Source of the DNA: Klebsiella pneumoniae
Lineage (GTDB): Bacteria; Pseudomonadota; Gammaproteobacteria; Enterobacterales; Enterobacteriaceae
DNA length: 64,000 nucleotides
Reading direction: 5' to 3'
NCBI RefSeq assembly: GCF_000742135.1
Contig: NZ_KN046818.1
Location: forward strand, 3,849,447 to 3,913,446
In this document: piece after piece, positions 54,919 to 64,000 of the stretch
Layout: the number at the start of each line of letters is the position of its first letter
Position numbering within the stretch: position 1 is the stretch's first letter
Made by a program: the position numbers and the translations under genes
The notes under the pieces: generated by a model
Seen by the model: the letters and a program-made list of their open reading frames with translations, nothing else
Databases searched by the model: none
Told to the model about the DNA's origin: nothing

Positions 54919-55420
54919 GTGGTTTCTTCCGGGCAAGCATCAGGACGTCCGGGTTAACCCGAACCCCGCTGTGCGTCAGAACGTCCAGATTAACGGAGAA
55001 GCGGACCCGGTCGTCATTGATGATCAGGCAAAACGCGCTACCAATTGAACAATCCGTATTTTGTTCTGCGATGAGTAACAGCGGCCTCGGGCCATAGCGG
55101 CGAGTGAGTTCTGACTGTTCAGTCGGCGATTCGCTGCCAAAATAAAAACCATCGCAGGTCGTTTTTAACGCTTCTTCACGATTACGTACTATCACCGGTT
55201 GATAGGGTAATGCATCCGGATCTTCATGAGCCAGGCTATGGGTGAAGCGTGATGAGGCAAAAATGCACAGCTTTGGCGCTCCTGTTAATGACGGCCAACG
55301 GGTGTAGGTCACGATCCCGGAAACAATAGCGCGAACATGTTCTGAAGGTCCGGCAGCAAAAACAGGAGATACCGCGATGAGAAAAAATACAGTCAATAAA
55401 AGACGGTGTAATACTGTCAT
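54911..55420 (-). CDS. yfiR: YfiR, periplasmic repressor of DgcN
   Basis: This 169-residue exported protein has a signal peptide (about 1-22, VSPVFAAG) and conserved cysteines (in [26 protein letters not shown]) that can form the disulfides known for YfiR. It inhibits the cyclase DgcN from the periplasm. The start at 55420 is preferred over 55444 for its ribosome-binding site. It is the first gene of the operon. Confidence 0.92.
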   Translation of the reverse strand: MTVLHRLLLTVFFLIAVSPVFAAGPSEHVRAIVSGIVTYTRWPSLTGAPKLCIFASSRFTHSLAHEDPDALPYQPVIVRNREEALKTTCDGFYFGSESPTEQSELTRRYGPRPLLLIAEQNTDCSIGSAFCLIINDDRVRFSVNLDVLTHSGVRVNPDVLMLARKKPHE

Positions 55421-55597
55421 TAACGCTTCCGTCAAAGTCGCCATAGCGCGGGAAAAGCCGCTGCCGATGCCCGGCGAAGAATACCACTGTTAATAAAACC
55501 CGTCATTAGATGCGCCCTTTGCTTTGGGACAATTCTCACCAGGATTTTTCGTACTACCGATACCGTGGGTGCGCAAGTTTGGCTTGTTTTTCCTATG

Positions 55598-55668
55598 TGT
55601 AAATATTGTTATACGCATCGCGCCATTGTGAGTGGCAATTAATTCGTTGGTGTAAATTAAAATTTACG
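55598..55668 (+). promoter_or_regulatory. TyrR boxes of the aroF-tyrA promoter
   Basis: The box at 55651-55668, TGTAAATTAAAATTTACG, matches the strong TyrR consensus TGTAAA-N6-TTTACA. A weaker box, TGTAAATATTGTTATACG, lies at 55598-55615. This arrangement is known upstream of aroF in E. coli, where TyrR with tyrosine represses. The rest of the 342-base gap between yfiR and aroF holds no other feature seen. Confidence 0.85.
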
Positions 55669-55762
55669 TAATATGGATTGAATTCTTTACTTTGTGTGGT
55701 ATCGTTACGTCATGCCCTCTGAGGCAACCCTTATCGCAAACGAGCTACACAGGATCGCAATC

Positions 55763-56833
55763 ATGCAAAAAGACGCGCTGAACAACGTACATATTACCGA
55801 CGAACATGTATTAATGACCCCGGAGCAACTGAAGGCGGAATTCCCGCTGAGCGTCGAGCAGGAAGCGCAGATCGCTCACGCCCGTCAGACCATTTCGGAT
55901 ATCATCGCCGGTCGCGATCCGCGCCTGCTGGTGGTATGTGGTCCTTGCTCCATTCACGATCCGGAAGCTGCGATTGAATATGCTCGTCGGTTTAAAGCCC
56001 TTGCCGCAGAGGTCAGCGATAGCCTCTACCTGGTGATGCGCGTCTATTTTGAAAAACCCCGTACCACCGTCGGCTGGAAGGGGCTGATTAACGATCCGCA
56101 CATGGATGGTTCGTTTGATGTTGAAGGCGGCCTGAAGATTGCGCGTCGTCTGCTGGTCGAGCTCGTCAATATGGGACTGCCGCTGGCGACGGAAGCGCTG
56201 GATCCCAACAGCCCGCAGTACCTCGGGGATCTGTTCAGCTGGTCCGCTATCGGCGCGCGTACCACGGAATCACAAACGCACCGCGAAATGGCCTCTGGCC
56301 TGTCGATGCCGGTCGGCTTTAAAAACGGTACCGATGGTAGCCTGGCCACGGCCATCAACGCCATGCGCGCCGCGGCGATGCCGCACCGTTTCGTCGGCAT
56401 CAATCAGGCCGGGCAGGTCTGCCTGCTGCAAACGCAGGGTAATCCGAACGGCCATGTGATCCTCCGCGGCGGCAAGGCGCCGAACTACGGTCCGGAAGAT
56501 GTGGCGAAATGCGAAAAAGAGATGGCGCAGGCGGGACTGAAGCCGTCGCTGATGGTAGATTGCAGTCATGGGAACTCCAATAAAGATTTCCGCCGCCAGC
56601 CGGCCGTGGCTGAATCCGTGGTCGCGCAGATCAAAGATGGCAACCGCTCCATTATCGGCCTGATGATCGAAAGTAATATCCACGAAGGCAATCAGTCCTC
56701 TGAACAGCCGCGTGAGGCGATGAAATACGGCGTCTCGGTGACGGATGCCTGCATCAGCTGGGAGACTACCGAGGCGCTGCTGCGTGAACTGGATAAGGAT
56801 CTCCGCGGCCACCTGGCGGCCCGTTTGGTTTAA
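55763..56833 (+). CDS. aroF: AroF, DAHP synthase (tyrosine-sensitive)
   Basis: This 356-residue enzyme joins phosphoenolpyruvate and erythrose 4-phosphate in the first step of the shikimate pathway. It contains LVVCGPCSIHDPEAA, RVYFEKPRTTVGWKGLINDP and MVDCSHGNSNKD. The sequence is nearly identical to E. coli AroF, so feedback inhibition by tyrosine is expected. The start at 55763 corresponds to MQKDALNNVHIT. It forms an operon with tyrA 9 bases downstream. Confidence 0.97.
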   Translation: MQKDALNNVHITDEHVLMTPEQLKAEFPLSVEQEAQIAHARQTISDIIAGRDPRLLVVCGPCSIHDPEAAIEYARRFKALAAEVSDSLYLVMRVYFEKPRTTVGWKGLINDPHMDGSFDVEGGLKIARRLLVELVNMGLPLATEALDPNSPQYLGDLFSWSAIGARTTESQTHREMASGLSMPVGFKNGTDGSLATAINAMRAAAMPHRFVGINQAGQVCLLQTQGNPNGHVILRGGKAPNYGPEDVAKCEKEMAQAGLKPSLMVDCSHGNSNKDFRRQPAVAESVVAQIKDGNRSIIGLMIESNIHEGNQSSEQPREAMKYGVSVTDACISWETTEALLRELDKDLRGHLAARLV

Positions 56834-56842
56834 GAGGAAAGT

Positions 56843-57964
56843 ATGGTTGCTGAACTGACCGCGTTACGTGATCAAATTGATGAAGTGGATAAAGCGTTGC
56901 TTAGCCTGCTGGCTAAGCGTCTGGAGCTGGTGGCCGAAGTCGGCGAGGTGAAGAGCCAGTATGGCCTGCCGATTTACGTCCCGGAGCGCGAGTCGGCGAT
57001 GCTCGCCTCCCGACGTGAAGAGGCGGCTGCGCTCGGCGTACCACCGGATCTGATCGAGGACGTTCTGCGTCGCGTGATGCGGGAATCCTATTCCAGCGAA
57101 AACGACAAAGGCTTCAAAACCCTGCAGCCGAATCTGCGGCCGGTGGTCATCGTCGGCGGCGGTGGGCAGATGGGCCGTCTGTTTGAGAAGATGTTAACGC
57201 TGTCCGGCTACCAGGTGCGTATTCTGGAAAAAAACGATTGGGCCCGGGCGGCGGATATCGTCGCCGATGCCGGCATGGTTATCGTCAGCGTACCGATTCA
57301 CACCACCGTGGAGACGATCGGCAGGCTGCCGCCCCTTCCGGCGGATTGCATTCTGGTTGACCTTGCCTCGGTGAAAGCGGAGCCGCTGCAGGCGATGCTG
57401 GCGGCGCATCAGGGCCCGGTTCTTGGCCTGCACCCGATGTTCGGTCCGGACAGCGGCAGCCTGGCGAAGCAGGTGGTGGTCTATTGTGATGGCCGCCAGC
57501 CGGAGGCCTATCAGTGGTTCCTCGAACAAATCCAGGTTTGGGGCGCGCGGCTGCACCGCATCAGCGCCGTTGAGCACGATCAGAACATGGCCTTTATTCA
57601 GGCGCTGCGCCACTTTGCCACCTTCGCCTATGGCCTGCACCTGGCGGAAGAGAATGTACGTCTTGAGCAACTGCTGGCGCTCTCGTCACCCATTTACCGA
57701 CTGGAGCTGGCGATGGTAGGCCGTCTGTTTGCCCAGGATCCGCAGCTGTACGCCGATATTATTATGTCATCGGAAAACAACCTGGCGCTGATTAAGCGCT
57801 ACTACCAGCGTTTCGGCGAAGCGATCGGCCTGCTGGAGCAGGGCGATAAGCAGGCGTTTATCGACAGCTTCCGTAAAGTCGAACACTGGTTTGGCGATTA
57901 CGCTCAGCGTTTCCAGAGCGAGAGCCGCACGCTGCTGCGTCAGGCGAACGATAATCGGCAGTAA
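56843..57964 (+). CDS. tyrA: TyrA, chorismate mutase / prephenate dehydrogenase
   Basis: This 373-residue bifunctional T-protein has an N-terminal chorismate mutase (about 1-90, [20 protein letters not shown]) and an NAD-dependent prephenate dehydrogenase ([17 protein letters not shown] at about 100). It makes 4-hydroxyphenylpyruvate for tyrosine. It is second in the TyrR-controlled aroF-tyrA operon and is followed by a terminator. Confidence 0.97.
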
Positions 57965-57985
57965 AGCGAAAAAGATGTATACAAT

Positions 57986-58011
57986 AAAGCCAGCGACCGC
58001 TGGCTTTTTTT
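57986..58011 (+). terminator. Intrinsic terminator of aroF-tyrA
   Basis: AAAGCCAGC (57986-57994) pairs with GCTGGCTTT (57999-58007), ending in a seven-T run. The next gene starts 16 bases later. Confidence 0.92.
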
Positions 58012-58026
58012 ATAGGGATGACAACG

Positions 58027-58899
58027 ATGGCTGAACCACAACCGCTGTTTGACTACACCGGATACCTGCCGGAATGCCCGACCTGGAGCGAGGCAGAACA
58101 GGCCCTCTACTGGGCTGATATCATGGAATGTGAAATTCACCGCTACGATATCCGCAGCGGAGAACACCAGGTGCTGCAGTTTCCAGAGGAGGTCGGCTGT
58201 TTTGCCCTGCGCGAGAAGGGCGGGTTTATCGTTGCATTGCGCAGCGGCATCTGGCTGACCGACGCCCACGGCCTGCTGCGGCGGAAAGTCTGCGATAACC
58301 CGAGCAACCCGGAGCTGGCGCGGTTTAACGACGGCGGGACCGATCGCGATGGGCGCTTTTATGCCGGTACCTTCTGGGGGCCAGGGGATTACAACGGCGC
58401 GCTGCTGATGCGAGTGGATAACGACCTGCAGCCGAAAGTGATCCAGTGTGACATCCATGGCGCCAATGGCCTGGCCTTTAGCGCCGACCGGCGCTGGATG
58501 TATACCTCTGATACGCCGAACGCCGTGATCTACCGTACGCCGCTGGATGAGCAGGGTGAGCCTGGCCGACGCGAAGTCTTTCGCCGTTTTCAGCCTGGCG
58601 AAGGGATCCCTGACGGGGCGGCGATCGACGTGGAGGGATGTTACTGGAGCGCAATGTTTGACGGCTGGCGGATCGCCCGTTTCTCGCCGCAGGGCGAGGA
58701 GCTGGAATCCTACCCGATGCCGGTTCGTTGCCCGACGATGGTCTGCTTCGGCGGGGCGGATATGAAAACGCTCTATATCACCACCACCCGGGAAAACATG
58801 GAGGACGATGAGCTGGCGCAGTATCCGCTGTCAGGCGCCATCTTCACCCTGCCGGTAGCGGTGGCAGGGATGAAGAAATTACCGTTCCGCGAATGTTAA
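58027..58899 (+). CDS. SMP-30/gluconolactonase-family protein
   Basis: This 290-residue predicted six-bladed beta-propeller lactonase has the pattern [20 protein letters not shown] near the start (metal-binding Glu), [17 protein letters not shown] and [17 protein letters not shown] (metal Asn and Asp). Such enzymes open sugar lactones or act as calcium-binding hydrolases. It lies between tyrA and pheA, which are neighbours in E. coli, so it is an insertion in this lineage. Its stop codon overlaps the convergent pheA stop by 3 bases. The ATG at 58027 has AGGGA at good spacing; 58018 is an alternative. Confidence 0.85.
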   Translation: MAEPQPLFDYTGYLPECPTWSEAEQALYWADIMECEIHRYDIRSGEHQVLQFPEEVGCFALREKGGFIVALRSGIWLTDAHGLLRRKVCDNPSNPELARFNDGGTDRDGRFYAGTFWGPGDYNGALLMRVDNDLQPKVIQCDIHGANGLAFSADRRWMYTSDTPNAVIYRTPLDEQGEPGRREVFRRFQPGEGIPDGAAIDVEGCYWSAMFDGWRIARFSPQGEELESYPMPVRCPTMVCFGGADMKTLYITTTRENMEDDELAQYPLSGAIFTLPVAVAGMKKLPFREC

Positions 58900-60056
58900 A
58901 CCGGATCCACCGGGACCACGTTTTCGCTAGGGTAGCAGCCGAGGACCTTCATGGAGCGGGTGATATCCGCCAGCTCCTTCAGCGCCTTGCGCATGGGCAG
59001 CGAATCCAGGTTGGCCTGAATATCGAGATAAAACATCTCTTCCCAGGGATTGCCGTGGATCGGGCGGGATTCCAGTTTGGTCATGATCAGATTGTGGTTG
59101 CGCAACACCAGCAGGGCTTCCACCAGGGCGCCCGCCTGCTGACCGGTCGCCATTAACAGCGTGGTCTTGGCCGGCACCTGGTCGGAGACGTTCACCGCTT
59201 TGCGCGCCAGGACGAGGAAGCGCGTGATGTTCTGCGTCTGGTTGGCCTGGCAGTGCTCCAGCACCTGCAGGCCATACAGAGCGCCGCCCGCTTCGCTACC
59301 CAGGGCCGCGACGGCCGGGGAGTTCGCCTGCGCCACTTTTTCCATTGCCGCCGAGGTGCTCTCGGTATACTCAATCTTCCAGTGCGGGTAGCGGCTCAGG
59401 TACTGGCTGCACTGCTGGAACGGCTGCGGATGGCTGTAAACGGTCTGAATTTTATCGGCATCCGTCGAGGTGCTCACCAGTACGCAATGATCGATAGGGA
59501 TCGTCAGCTCGCCAACGATCGACAGGCTGGTGTGCTGCAGCAGATCGTAGACGTCGTTGATCCCGCCGGAGCTGGTGTTTTCAATCGGCACCACCGCGTA
59601 ATCGGCCTGGCCGGTTTCTACCTGATTAAAAATATCGGCGAACTTCGCGCAGCCGCTCTCAATAAACTGCTCAAAGTGGCGAGCGGCGTACTGACGCGCC
59701 GCCAGATGCGAGTAAGAGCCCTTGGGACCGAGGAACGCCACGCGGGCCGAATGCGGGTTAATTTTATTCAGATGCTGCTGCAGCAGGGTTTGCTGGGTAA
59801 GAACAGAGTCTTCGATAATCAGCTGGAACAGGCGGGTGATATAGTGCGCATCCAGATTATGGCGCTTGCCGATAGTCATCAGGCGCTCCAGCAGATCGCG
59901 TTCGCGGTCAATATCACGCACCGGACGATGGGAGGCCAGTTTGGCTTTTCCAACCTCAACAGCCAGTCCGCGGCGCTCCGCCAGCAAAGCAAGCAGCTTC
60001 TCGTCCAGGGCGCTTATCTTATCGCGCAGCGCCAGTAATGGGTTTTCCTCGGTCAT
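58896..60056 (-). CDS. pheA: PheA, chorismate mutase / prephenate dehydratase
   Basis: This 386-residue bifunctional P-protein has a chorismate mutase (about 1-100), a prephenate dehydratase (about 105-285, [36 protein letters not shown]) and a C-terminal ACT regulatory domain with [24 protein letters not shown]. It makes phenylpyruvate, with phenylalanine feedback. Expression is set by pheL attenuation. The start at 60056 matches E. coli; an open frame reaches upstream through the leader region. Confidence 0.97.
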   Translation of the reverse strand: MTEENPLLALRDKISALDEKLLALLAERRGLAVEVGKAKLASHRPVRDIDRERDLLERLMTIGKRHNLDAHYITRLFQLIIEDSVLTQQTLLQQHLNKINPHSARVAFLGPKGSYSHLAARQYAARHFEQFIESGCAKFADIFNQVETGQADYAVVPIENTSSGGINDVYDLLQHTSLSIVGELTIPIDHCVLVSTSTDADKIQTVYSHPQPFQQCSQYLSRYPHWKIEYTESTSAAMEKVAQANSPAVAALGSEAGGALYGLQVLEHCQANQTQNITRFLVLARKAVNVSDQVPAKTTLLMATGQQAGALVEALLVLRNHNLIMTKLESRPIHGNPWEEMFYLDIQANLDSLPMRKALKELADITRSMKVLGCYPSENVVPVDPV

Positions 60057-60080
60057 AGATGTTGCCTTTGTTGTTATCAA

Positions 60081-60110
60081 ATAAAAAAGGCCTCCCGGGT
60101 GGGAGGCCTT
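60081..60110 (-). terminator. pheA attenuator (Phe-controlled terminator)
   Basis: On the minus strand AAGGCCTCCC (60101-60110 complement) pairs with GGGAGGCCTT (60087-60096 complement), then a T-run. It lies between pheL and pheA and forms when Phe-tRNA is plentiful. Confidence 0.9.
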
Positions 60111-60156
60111 ATTGTTCGTCTTCGCATTCTTTCTTATACGACGAATTGCCTCCCGG

Positions 60157-60204
60157 TCAGGGGAAGGTAAAAAAGAATGCGAAGAAGAACGGGACAAGTT
60201 TCAT
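60157..60204 (-). CDS. pheL: PheL, phenylalanine operon leader peptide
   Basis: The 15-residue peptide [15 protein letters not shown] contains seven phenylalanines, so ribosome speed on it senses Phe-tRNA charging. E. coli PheL starts MKHIPFFF, so residues 3-4 differ. Upstream on the minus strand is AAAGGAAT, a good ribosome-binding site. It is too short for automatic gene calls. Confidence 0.95.
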   Translation of the reverse strand: MKLVPFFFAFFFTFP

Positions 60205-60260
60205 GGTAAATTCCTTTAGGTAGTGGGGATTACAGTACCTGTACTGTTTTCACTCTGTCA

Positions 60261-60285
60261 ATAAAAAACGCGCCCGAAGGCGCGT
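60261..60285 (-). terminator. Intrinsic terminator of raiA
   Basis: On the minus strand ACGCGCC and GGCGCGT form a 7-bp stem with a tetraloop, followed by six T (the A-run at 60263-60268). Confidence 0.85.
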
Positions 60286-60310
60286 GGCATGACACAACTT
60301 AAGTTAAGGA

Positions 60311-60725
<415 letters not shown>

Positions 60726-60870
60726 TTTTATTGTCACTTTTTGTCAACAAATTCATTTTGTGAGACAGGGCAGGAAGAAGTGAGATTTTACTTGTCGAAC
60801 CCGATAAAGCAGGCCATATTTGATGAGTTAACCCGGCGCTAAACCGCTTCAGCTCGTCGGGAAACGTATA

Positions 60871-60898
60871 AAAAAACGGCAGCCAGTGGCTGCCGTTT
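60871..60898 (-). terminator. Intrinsic terminator of bamD
   Basis: AAACGGCAGCC (60874-60884) and GGCTGCCGTTT (60888-60898) form an 11-bp stem, with a long T-run on the minus strand. Confidence 0.9.
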
Positions 60899-60916
60899 GC
60901 GATCGATGAGTCAGGC

Positions 60917-61654
60917 TCAGGTGTTCTTGCTGTTCGCGGCGATAATCTTCGCGACTTTGTCCGCCTGAGCGTTCATTTGCATCTGACGATAGGCGTTTTC
61001 CATCTTCGGCAGGGCATCGCGGGTGGCCTGGGTATCCGGATAATTACGCATCATCCCTTCCACACGGTTAACCACGGCAACCCATGCGCCACGATCGGTG
61101 TAGTAATCCACGACCGACAGCTCATATTTGGCCAGACGATCTTTCAGGAACACCATGCGTTTATAGGCGTCAGTGGCGTACTGGCTGTTCGGATAACCAC
61201 GCACCAGTTTGGAGAAGTCATTGAAGGCATCGCGCGCGTGCTGCGGATCGCGGTCGGAGCGATCAACGCCGAAGAAGCCCTGCAGGGCGCTGTCATCCAG
61301 GGCCATGTTGGTCAGGCCGCGCATATAGATGACATAGTCGATGTTCGGATGGGTGGGGTTCAAACGCATGAAGCGATCGATAGCCGCCTGAGCCAGAGGA
61401 AGATCGGCGTTTTTATAATACGCATAAATCAGATCCAGCTGTACCTGTTGGGAATAAGGGCCGAATGGATAACGATTATCCAACGCTTCCAGTTGCGTTA
61501 TCGCCTGTTTCCAGTTACCGTCCTGCAGTTTTTGCTGGGCGGTCGCGTAGATTTCATTCGGCGGATTATCAGGCACCTCTTCCTTAGAGCCGGAGCAACC
61601 CACCAAAGCCAGGCTCAGTGTGGCGGCTGCCACCAGGTATTTCATGCGCGTCAT
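60917..61654 (-). CDS. bamD: BamD, outer-membrane assembly lipoprotein
   Basis: This 245-residue essential lipoprotein has the lipobox LALVGC (Cys about 20) and five TPR-like helical repeats (for example [21 protein letters not shown]). It is part of the Bam machine that folds outer-membrane beta-barrels, including the two fimbrial ushers in this window. It is divergent from rluD, as in E. coli. Confidence 0.97.
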   Translation of the reverse strand: MTRMKYLVAAATLSLALVGCSGSKEEVPDNPPNEIYATAQQKLQDGNWKQAITQLEALDNRYPFGPYSQQVQLDLIYAYYKNADLPLAQAAIDRFMRLNPTHPNIDYVIYMRGLTNMALDDSALQGFFGVDRSDRDPQHARDAFNDFSKLVRGYPNSQYATDAYKRMVFLKDRLAKYELSVVDYYTDRGAWVAVVNRVEGMMRNYPDTQATRDALPKMENAYRQMQMNAQADKVAKIIAANSKNT

Positions 61655-61785
61655 GACGTTTTGACTTCCTCAAAATGTTTATGCGGGAGAATCTCTGTTC
61701 CTGCTCCCGATTAAGACCAGCTACAATAGCACACTATATTAAACGGCAAAGCCGTAAAACCCAACGTTAAACGAAGAAGCTGTAT

Positions 61786-62766
61786 ATGGCACAACGAGTA
61801 CAACTCACCGCAACGGTGACCGAAAATCAACTCGGTCAACGCTTAGATCAGGCTTTGGCCGAATTGTTCCCTGATTATTCGCGATCGCGGATAAAAGAAT
61901 GGATCCTCGACCAACGCGTATTAGTCAATGGCACCATTGGCGATAAACCGAAAGAAAAAGTGCTGGGGGGAGAACGCATCGCTATCGATGTGGAAATCGA
62001 AGAAGAGGCGCGCTTCCAGCCGCAGGATATTCCGCTCAATATCGTTTACGAAGATGATGACATCATCGTGATCAATAAACCGCGCGATCTGGTTGTACAT
62101 CCTGGCGCGGGCAACCCTGACGGTACTGTGCTGAATGCGCTGCTGCACTACTATCCGCCTATTGCCGATGTGCCGCGCGCGGGTATTGTTCATCGTCTGG
62201 ATAAAGACACCACCGGTCTGATGGTGGTGGCGAAAACCATTCCGGCGCAAACCCGGCTGGTGGAGTCGCTGCAGCTGCGCGAGATCACCCGTGAATACGA
62301 AGCGGTGGCGATCGGTCATATGACCGCCGGTGGCACAGTGGAAGAGCCGATCAGCCGTCACCCGACCAAGCGTACCCATATGGCGGTGCATCCGATGGGC
62401 AAACCGGCGGTGACCCACTACCGCATTATGGAACATTTCCGCATCCATACCCGCCTGCGTCTGCGTCTGGAAACCGGTCGTACGCATCAGATCCGCGTGC
62501 ATATGTCGCATATCACCCATCCGCTGGTGGGTGACCAGGTCTATGGCGGCCGGCCGCGTCCGCCGAAGGGCGCGTCGGAGGAATTCATTACCGCGCTGCG
62601 TAAATTCGACCGCCAGGCGCTGCACGCCACCATGCTGCGCCTGTATCACCCGATCTCCGGCATTGAAATGGAGTGGCACGCGCCCATCCCACAGGATATG
62701 GTCGAGCTCATCGAGGCGATGCGCGCCGATTTTGAAGCCCATAAGGACGATATTGACTGGTTATGA
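61786..62766 (+). CDS. rluD: RluD, 23S rRNA pseudouridine synthase
   Basis: This 326-residue enzyme makes pseudouridines 1911, 1915 and 1917 in 23S rRNA. It has an N-terminal S4 domain (about 15-75) and the catalytic D139 in GIVHRLDKDTTGLM. It overlaps pgeF by 4 bases (ATGA), so the two are coupled. Confidence 0.97.
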   Translation: MAQRVQLTATVTENQLGQRLDQALAELFPDYSRSRIKEWILDQRVLVNGTIGDKPKEKVLGGERIAIDVEIEEEARFQPQDIPLNIVYEDDDIIVINKPRDLVVHPGAGNPDGTVLNALLHYYPPIADVPRAGIVHRLDKDTTGLMVVAKTIPAQTRLVESLQLREITREYEAVAIGHMTAGGTVEEPISRHPTKRTHMAVHPMGKPAVTHYRIMEHFRIHTRLRLRLETGRTHQIRVHMSHITHPLVGDQVYGGRPRPPKGASEEFITALRKFDRQALHATMLRLYHPISGIEMEWHAPIPQDMVELIEAMRADFEAHKDDIDWL

Positions 62767-63494
62767 CGAAACTGATTGTACCGCAGTGGCCAATGCCCGG
62801 CAGCGTGGCGGCCTGTAGTTCTACCCGCATCGGCGGCGTGAGTCTGCCGCCCTATGACTCGCTCAACCTGGGCGCCCATTGCGGCGACAATCTGCAGGAT
62901 GTCGAAGAAAACCGGCGGCGGATGTTTGCCGCCGGCGGCTTGCCGTCTTACCCGGTTTGGCTGGAGCAAGTCCATGGCACCGAGGTTCTGACGCTGGACG
63001 GCGGACCCTATCCGTCGAAACGCGCGGATGCCTCTTATAGTCGTACGCCAGGGACCGTCTGCGCAGTGATGACCGCTGACTGCCTGCCGGTGCTGTTCTG
63101 TAACCGCGACGGCACCGAAGTCGCCGCGGCGCACGCGGGATGGCGCGGCTTATGCGAAGGGGTTCTGGAAGCGACGATTGCTCGTTTCGCCGATAAAGCC
63201 GAAAATATTATGGCGTGGCTGGGGCCCGCCATCGGTCCGCAGGCGTTTGAGGTGGGACCGGAAGTCCGGGATGCCTTTATGGCGAAGGACGAGGATGCGC
63301 ACCGGGCTTTTCGTCCGGCAGGCGAAAAATATTTTGCTGATATCTACCAACTGGCGCGGCAGCGTCTGGCAAACGTCGGCGTTGAGCAGATTTTCGGCGG
63401 CGATCGCTGTACGCTAAGCGAAAAGGATGATTTTTTCTCTTACCGGCGCGACAAGACCACCGGTCGTATGGCAAGTTTCATTTGGCTGATATAA
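62763..63494 (+). CDS. pgeF: PgeF (YfiH), laccase-domain protein / peptidoglycan editing factor
   Basis: This 243-residue protein is of the Cu-oxidase_4 (DUF152) family, opening PQWPMPGSVAACSSTRIGGV with the metal ligands expected in VWLEQVHGTEV, MTADCLPVLFC and AAHAGWRGLCEG (H, C, H). It has been described as preventing misincorporation of serine in muropeptides, and relatives act on purine nucleosides. It is followed by the clpB promoter. Confidence 0.93.
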   Translation: MTKLIVPQWPMPGSVAACSSTRIGGVSLPPYDSLNLGAHCGDNLQDVEENRRRMFAAGGLPSYPVWLEQVHGTEVLTLDGGPYPSKRADASYSRTPGTVCAVMTADCLPVLFCNRDGTEVAAAHAGWRGLCEGVLEATIARFADKAENIMAWLGPAIGPQAFEVGPEVRDAFMAKDEDAHRAFRPAGEKYFADIYQLARQRLANVGVEQIFGGDRCTLSEKDDFFSYRRDKTTGRMASFIWLI

Positions 63495-63555
63495 CCTAGA
63501 GAATCAAGACGATCCAGAAGGCAAACTTATTTTTCACATAGTTCGGGTCTTTAAC

Positions 63556-63584
63556 CTTGAATAATTGAGGGATGACCTCATTTA
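63556..63584 (+). promoter_or_regulatory. Sigma-32 heat-shock promoter of clpB
   Basis: CTTGAA at 63556-63561 and CCTCATTTA at 63576-63584 match sigma-32 elements with a 14-base spacer, 40 bases before the clpB start. Confidence 0.85.
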
Positions 63585-63623
63585 ATCTCCAGTAGCAAAT
63601 TTGACCTGTTTATGGGAGGAGTT

Positions 63624-64000
63624 ATGCGTCTGGATCGTCTTACCAATAAATTCCAGCTTGCTCTTGCCGATGCCCAGTCGCTCGCACTCGGGCACGACAA
63701 CCAATTCATCGAACCTCTTCATTTAATGAGCGCCTTGCTGAATCAGGAAGGGGGATCGGTACGTCCTTTATTAACCTCGGCGGGCGTGAATGCCGGGAAA
63801 CTGCGCACTGACATCGAACAGGCCTTGAGCCGTTTACCGCAGGTGGAAGGCACCGGCGGCGATGTGCAACCTTCTCAGGATTTAGTGCGGATCCTCAACC
63901 TTTGCGACAAGCTGGCGCAAAAGAAAAAGGACAACTTTATTTCGTCGGAACTGTTCGTTCTGGCGGCGCTTGAATCGCGCGGTACGCTGACCGACCTTTT
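63624..64000 (+). CDS. clpB: ClpB disaggregase, N-terminal part (cut by window end)
   Basis: About 125 residues are visible, starting [20 protein letters not shown], and include [17 protein letters not shown] and the second Clp N repeat ([20 protein letters not shown]). This is the substrate-binding N domain of the AAA+ disaggregase ClpB, which works with DnaK-GrpE; grpE is also in this window and also has a sigma-32 promoter. The ribosome-binding site is GGGAGGAG. The gene continues beyond 64000. Confidence 0.97.
   Translation, partial: MRLDRLTNKFQLALADAQSLALGHDNQFIEPLHLMSALLNQEGGSVRPLLTSAGVNAGKLRTDIEQALSRLPQVEGTGGDVQPSQDLVRILNLCDKLAQKKKDNFISSELFVLAALESRGTLTDL

Overview
The window is chromosomal DNA of an enterobacterium, very probably Klebsiella (K. 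pneumoniae complex). The evidence is the rarA-oqxAB-oqxR locus, which is typical of that genus, an lpxO gene beside stpA and ygaVP, two chaperone-usher fimbrial operons, and high-GC coding sequence. The right-hand 24 kb has the same gene content and order as the E. coli ssrA-to-clpB region, read in the opposite direction. No insertion sequence, prophage, rRNA, tRNA or CRISPR array was seen. The only stable RNA gene found is tmRNA. All identifications come from reading the sequence; no database search was run.

Layout. 1-4.6 kb: stpA, a small DUF2158 gene, lpxO, ygaVP with a nested palindromic operator, and an AzoR-type reductase divergent from a LysR gene. 4.7-8.3 kb: a sigma-54 activator divergent from an aldehyde dehydrogenase gene, with a clear -24/-12 promoter. 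9-19.7 kb: two complete fimbrial operons pointing at each other with 12 bp between their stop codons; the second is headed by a LuxR-type regulator gene. 20.1-21.6 kb: a periplasmic cyclohexadienyl-dehydratase-like protein and a membrane protein, convergent, separated by a 26-bp perfect inverted repeat that includes both stop codons. 21.7-30.5 kb: an eight-gene operon (guanidinobutyrase-like ureohydrolase, TIM-barrel isomerase, Fe(II)/2-oxoglutarate oxygenase, ABC importer, class II aldolase, 2-hydroxyacid dehydrogenase, SDR) with a divergent LysR gene. It looks like an uncharacterised route for taking up and degrading a guanidino compound and is the best candidate here for a new system. 31-36.6 kb: the OqxAB efflux locus with OqxR and RarA. 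36.6-39.2 kb: a flavin reductase, a LysR regulator and a nucleotidyltransferase.

39.4-64 kb is conserved housekeeping DNA: ssrA-smpB (ribosome rescue), ratA-rnfH, bamE, recN with LexA boxes, nadK, grpE with a sigma-32 promoter, yfjD, ypjD, ffh, the rpsP-rimM-trmD-rplS operon, the yfiR-dgcN-yfiB c-di-GMP module, aroF-tyrA with TyrR boxes, pheA with its pheL attenuator, raiA with a CRP site, bamD, rluD-pgeF, and the start of clpB with a sigma-32 promoter. Two insertions are unlike E. coli: a DUF2946/PepSY membrane pair (probably metal related) after rplS, and an SMP-30-family gene between tyrA and pheA.
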